From positions 560,393,945-560,457,944 of the forward strand of contig NC_081413.1 of assembly GCF_030272615.1 (NCBI RefSeq): DNA of 64,000 nucleotides, given 5' to 3'. The notes under the pieces were generated by a model. The model was not told the origin of the DNA, did not search any database, and saw only the letters and a list, made by a program, of their open reading frames with translations. The translations under genes and the position numbers were made by a program. Source of the stretch: Cryptomeria japonica (taxonomy: Eukaryota; Streptophyta; Pinopsida; Cupressales; Cupressaceae). Shown in pieces: positions 61,994 to 64,000 of the stretch; position 1 is the stretch's first letter; every line of letters starts with the position of its first letter.

Positions 61994-64000
61994 TGATAAC
62001 TGACATGATTGAGTTGCTTGACTGCAGGAGTATTTGCTGATGTTGGAGTCACGGGAGAGATTCCCATCGACTCAGAGACTGTGACCAGAGTTGTCGATTC
62101 AGGACATGATTTCCATTGAGGAGATGGGTCTCACACATATGCTCTATGTGCCCGAGTTTCGGGCAAACATGGGGTTGCTGACTGCGTTGGCTGAGAGATG
62201 GCACTCAGAGACATGCACGTTTCACCTACCGCTGGGTGAGATGACAGTGACATTAGAGGATGTATATAGGATTCTACATGTTCCTATTGATGGAGAGTTG
62301 ATTCCCTACGACCGTGACGGTGACAGGGAGGCATTGAGATGGGTTTTTCAGGATCCTGAGTTGGAGATGCGAGCAGGTCATGTAGCCTGGGACACCATGA
62401 CTGCCACAGGATTAGCATTGCCGGCAGTTGTTGGGGGAGTCATCAGTGGATATTTGTGTCCAGACAGGGCCACACGAGGATTGGCGGTGGGTTGGGGAGG
62501 GGCATTGGAGACGCTGATGGCAGAGCACACTAGGTATGCATGGGGGCCATGTGTCCTAGCACATTTGTATTATGAGCTGCATCAGTTTGTATACCATGGA
62601 TCAGTGGGTTTGGGCTGCGGTGTGACTCTCTTGCAGGTGTGGGCCTATGAGCACCTTCCCATCACACGGCCGATTCACTTCAGAGGCAGAGGACAGGGAC
62701 AGAGTTTCGTGCACCTGTATGCCATGATTACATCCCAGCCTCGGATTGGGAGATTGGAGCACTGGAGGAGAGTTATTGATGATATTGACATGGTGATCTG
62801 GAGGCTGTATCTAGGATGTGAGGAGTGGGAGGATGATGCAGTGGAGCTGCCCTACACCTTTTGGAGTAGGTACCTGATCGGGCGGACGCCCTATATACTA
62901 GAGAGATAGCTGGTGGACAGGGTATGCAGGCAGTTCGGGCGGATTCAGCGGATGCCACGAGGCTCGGGCATGTATGCCCGTACGGTCAGAGATCAGGTGC
63001 AGTTTGGCCCACTGCTATCATATGATCAGGCAGTGATGCAGCTAGCGGAGATGATGCTGATGCCATGGGACATGTGGCCAGAGGTAGATGATGCAGGGAT
63101 GGACGCAGAGTACTCTGCGTACTGGGCAGAGCATCCGTTTCCCAGATTGACAGATCTAGCAGAGCCACTAGATGGAGAGGGTGGAGGAGAGGATGATGAT
63201 GGAGGAGGGGATGGAGGTAGGGGCCGGCGGAGATGGAGAGGAGTGGTGGGAGAGAGACGGGTAGCACCTTGGAGGGAGGGAGGACAGGAGAGAGCAGCTC
63301 CAGTGGTGAGAGGACGGGGTGGACTGCCCCTACAGGTGCCAGCAGCACAGGGTCCCAGAGAGGGACAGAGACAGGTGCAGCTAGAGGGACAGAGACAGGT
63401 ACAGCCACAGGTACCTATACAGGCACAGGGACAGGGGCAGGCAGAGGCTGAGGGACAGGCACCTGTAGAGGAGGAGCCACAGGCAGGGACGGAGAGCGGA
63501 GACTCTGAGGAGGATGAGGTGGTGAGGCTGCGGGAGATCTGCCAGGGCCAGGCAGATGAGATTGAGGATTTGGTTCGAGAGAGGAACCACCTCAGGATCA
63601 GGGTCCGAGACACAGAGTGGGAGAGGGATCAGGCCATCCAGAGATACACAGAGGCCGAGACAGCTCTGAGGGCAGGTAGGCGGGCAGCAGAGGATGCAGG
63701 GGTAGGCTACGCATATGTTTTGCGAGCTGGAGAGGAGATCGCCTACTGGAGGGATCTATACTATGTAGCCGTGCCAGCAGATCAGCGGGCTAGGAGCTTC
63801 CAGAGATCGTCGCGCACAGCGACGGCTACGGGAGGGAGTCGCAGGAGACAGGCATCCAGCGGTGGGGTCATGGGGCCTCCACCACCACCAGAGAGACAGG
63901 GGGATCCTGGGGCGGGTCCATCTACAGCTCAGACTCCGTCGAGGCGAGGCGGCTCCGAGGGAGGGAGTTCCTCATAGCTATAGTGGGCTCCCATTGTATC

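Larger units (their letters stand above)
61238..62027 (+). other. Predicted intron of PMD copy B
   Basis: This 790-bp intron has GTAAGTACC and TTGACTGCAG borders identical in position to copy A. It contains the GCGTCTGTG array (about 61350-61665) and the hairpin array (about 61693-61993). Confidence 0.7.
61172..63977 (+). pseudogene. Antisense PMD gene, two exons, copy B
   Basis: Exon 1 (61172-61237, MAFIHRFDRVCRFQRPADAG...) is fully open and ends before GTAAGTACCC. Exon 2 (62028-63977, 650 codons) follows ACTGCAG in phase 0. Domain order equals copy A: PMD (GLTHMLYVPEF, CTFHLPLGEMTVTLEDVYRIL, YAWGPCVLAHLYYEL), an acidic/Gly linker, a Gln/Gly/Pro repeat stretch, a coiled-coil (RERNHLRIRVRDTEWERD) and a Ser/Gly tail. 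Stops at 62082 (TGA) and 62907 (TAG) correspond to CGA and CAG in copy A, each one C-to-T step. The two copies therefore have different stops, which suggests that the source gene was intact when both inserted. Confidence 0.85.
60040..64000 (-). mobile_element. Second copy of the inner Tat family (3' end only, runs off the window)
   Basis: The 3' LTR (60040-60827) is followed by the polypurine tract (60828-60841), the antisense PMD promoter, exon 1, an intron with both repeat arrays, and exon 2, in the same order as 9274-13208. By homology, pol should follow on the minus strand beyond 64000. Five bases before the LTR are ATGAT; the matching duplication would lie outside the window. Confidence 0.92.

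Overview
The window is TE-dominated nuclear DNA from a seed plant with a large genome. It contains Tat-type Ty3/gypsy elements with a second (archaeal-type) RNase H, an L1 LINE with a DUF4283-type ORF1, Ty1/copia remains, a CACTA (En/Spm) element with a multi-exon TNP2 transposase, and plant mobile domain (PMD) genes. A gymnosperm is plausible, but the sequence alone does not prove it. I see no ordinary host gene, tRNA, rRNA or CRISPR array.

Left half (1-27990): a three-level nest, all coding on the minus strand. (i) An L1 LINE occupies 27990-27189, 3226-2511 and about 371-1. (ii) Into its ORF1 inserted a non-autonomous Tat-like LTR element (3227-27188, LTRs 1210 and 1235 bp, target duplication CTATG). 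It encodes gag plus a dead protease and has no reverse transcriptase. (iii) Into the 5' leader of that element inserted a nearly intact 16.2-kb Tat element (9274-25435, two 787-bp LTRs with about 3 differences, duplication GTTAG). Its gag-pol runs 22434-14923 in one frame broken by four stop codons. Antisense to gag-pol, between pol and the 3' LTR, lies a PMD gene on the plus strand. It has its own TATA box, a short first exon, a GTAAG...CAG intron of about 790 bp and a 650-codon second exon. The intron holds two repeat systems: a GCGTCTGTG array and a set of small hairpins whose stems co-vary.

Middle (29049-46104): a 2-kb copia LTR with primer site, a decayed copia RNase H with polypurine tract and LTR, a decayed chromovirus-like gypsy element (39327-36330), a diverged LTR fragment of the outer family (42474-43055), and a degraded retroelement carrying a long unrecognised ORF plus a gag with zinc knuckles.

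Right (46105-about 58000): a CACTA element. One terminus with ACGATG-rich subterminal repeats is at 46105. A nine-exon TNP2-type transposase runs 57962-53711. Downstream of it, on the same strand, exons encode a SET methyltransferase-like domain followed by Transposase_24-like exons. I consider this the most unusual coding content of the window. A 203-bp near-perfect inverted repeat sits near the terminus. At 60040 a second copy of the inner Tat family begins: 3' LTR, then its antisense spliced PMD gene, which ends at 63977 just before the window edge.

Most internal stop codons in these genes can be explained by single C-to-T or G-to-A changes, as expected from methylated, silenced plant transposons.
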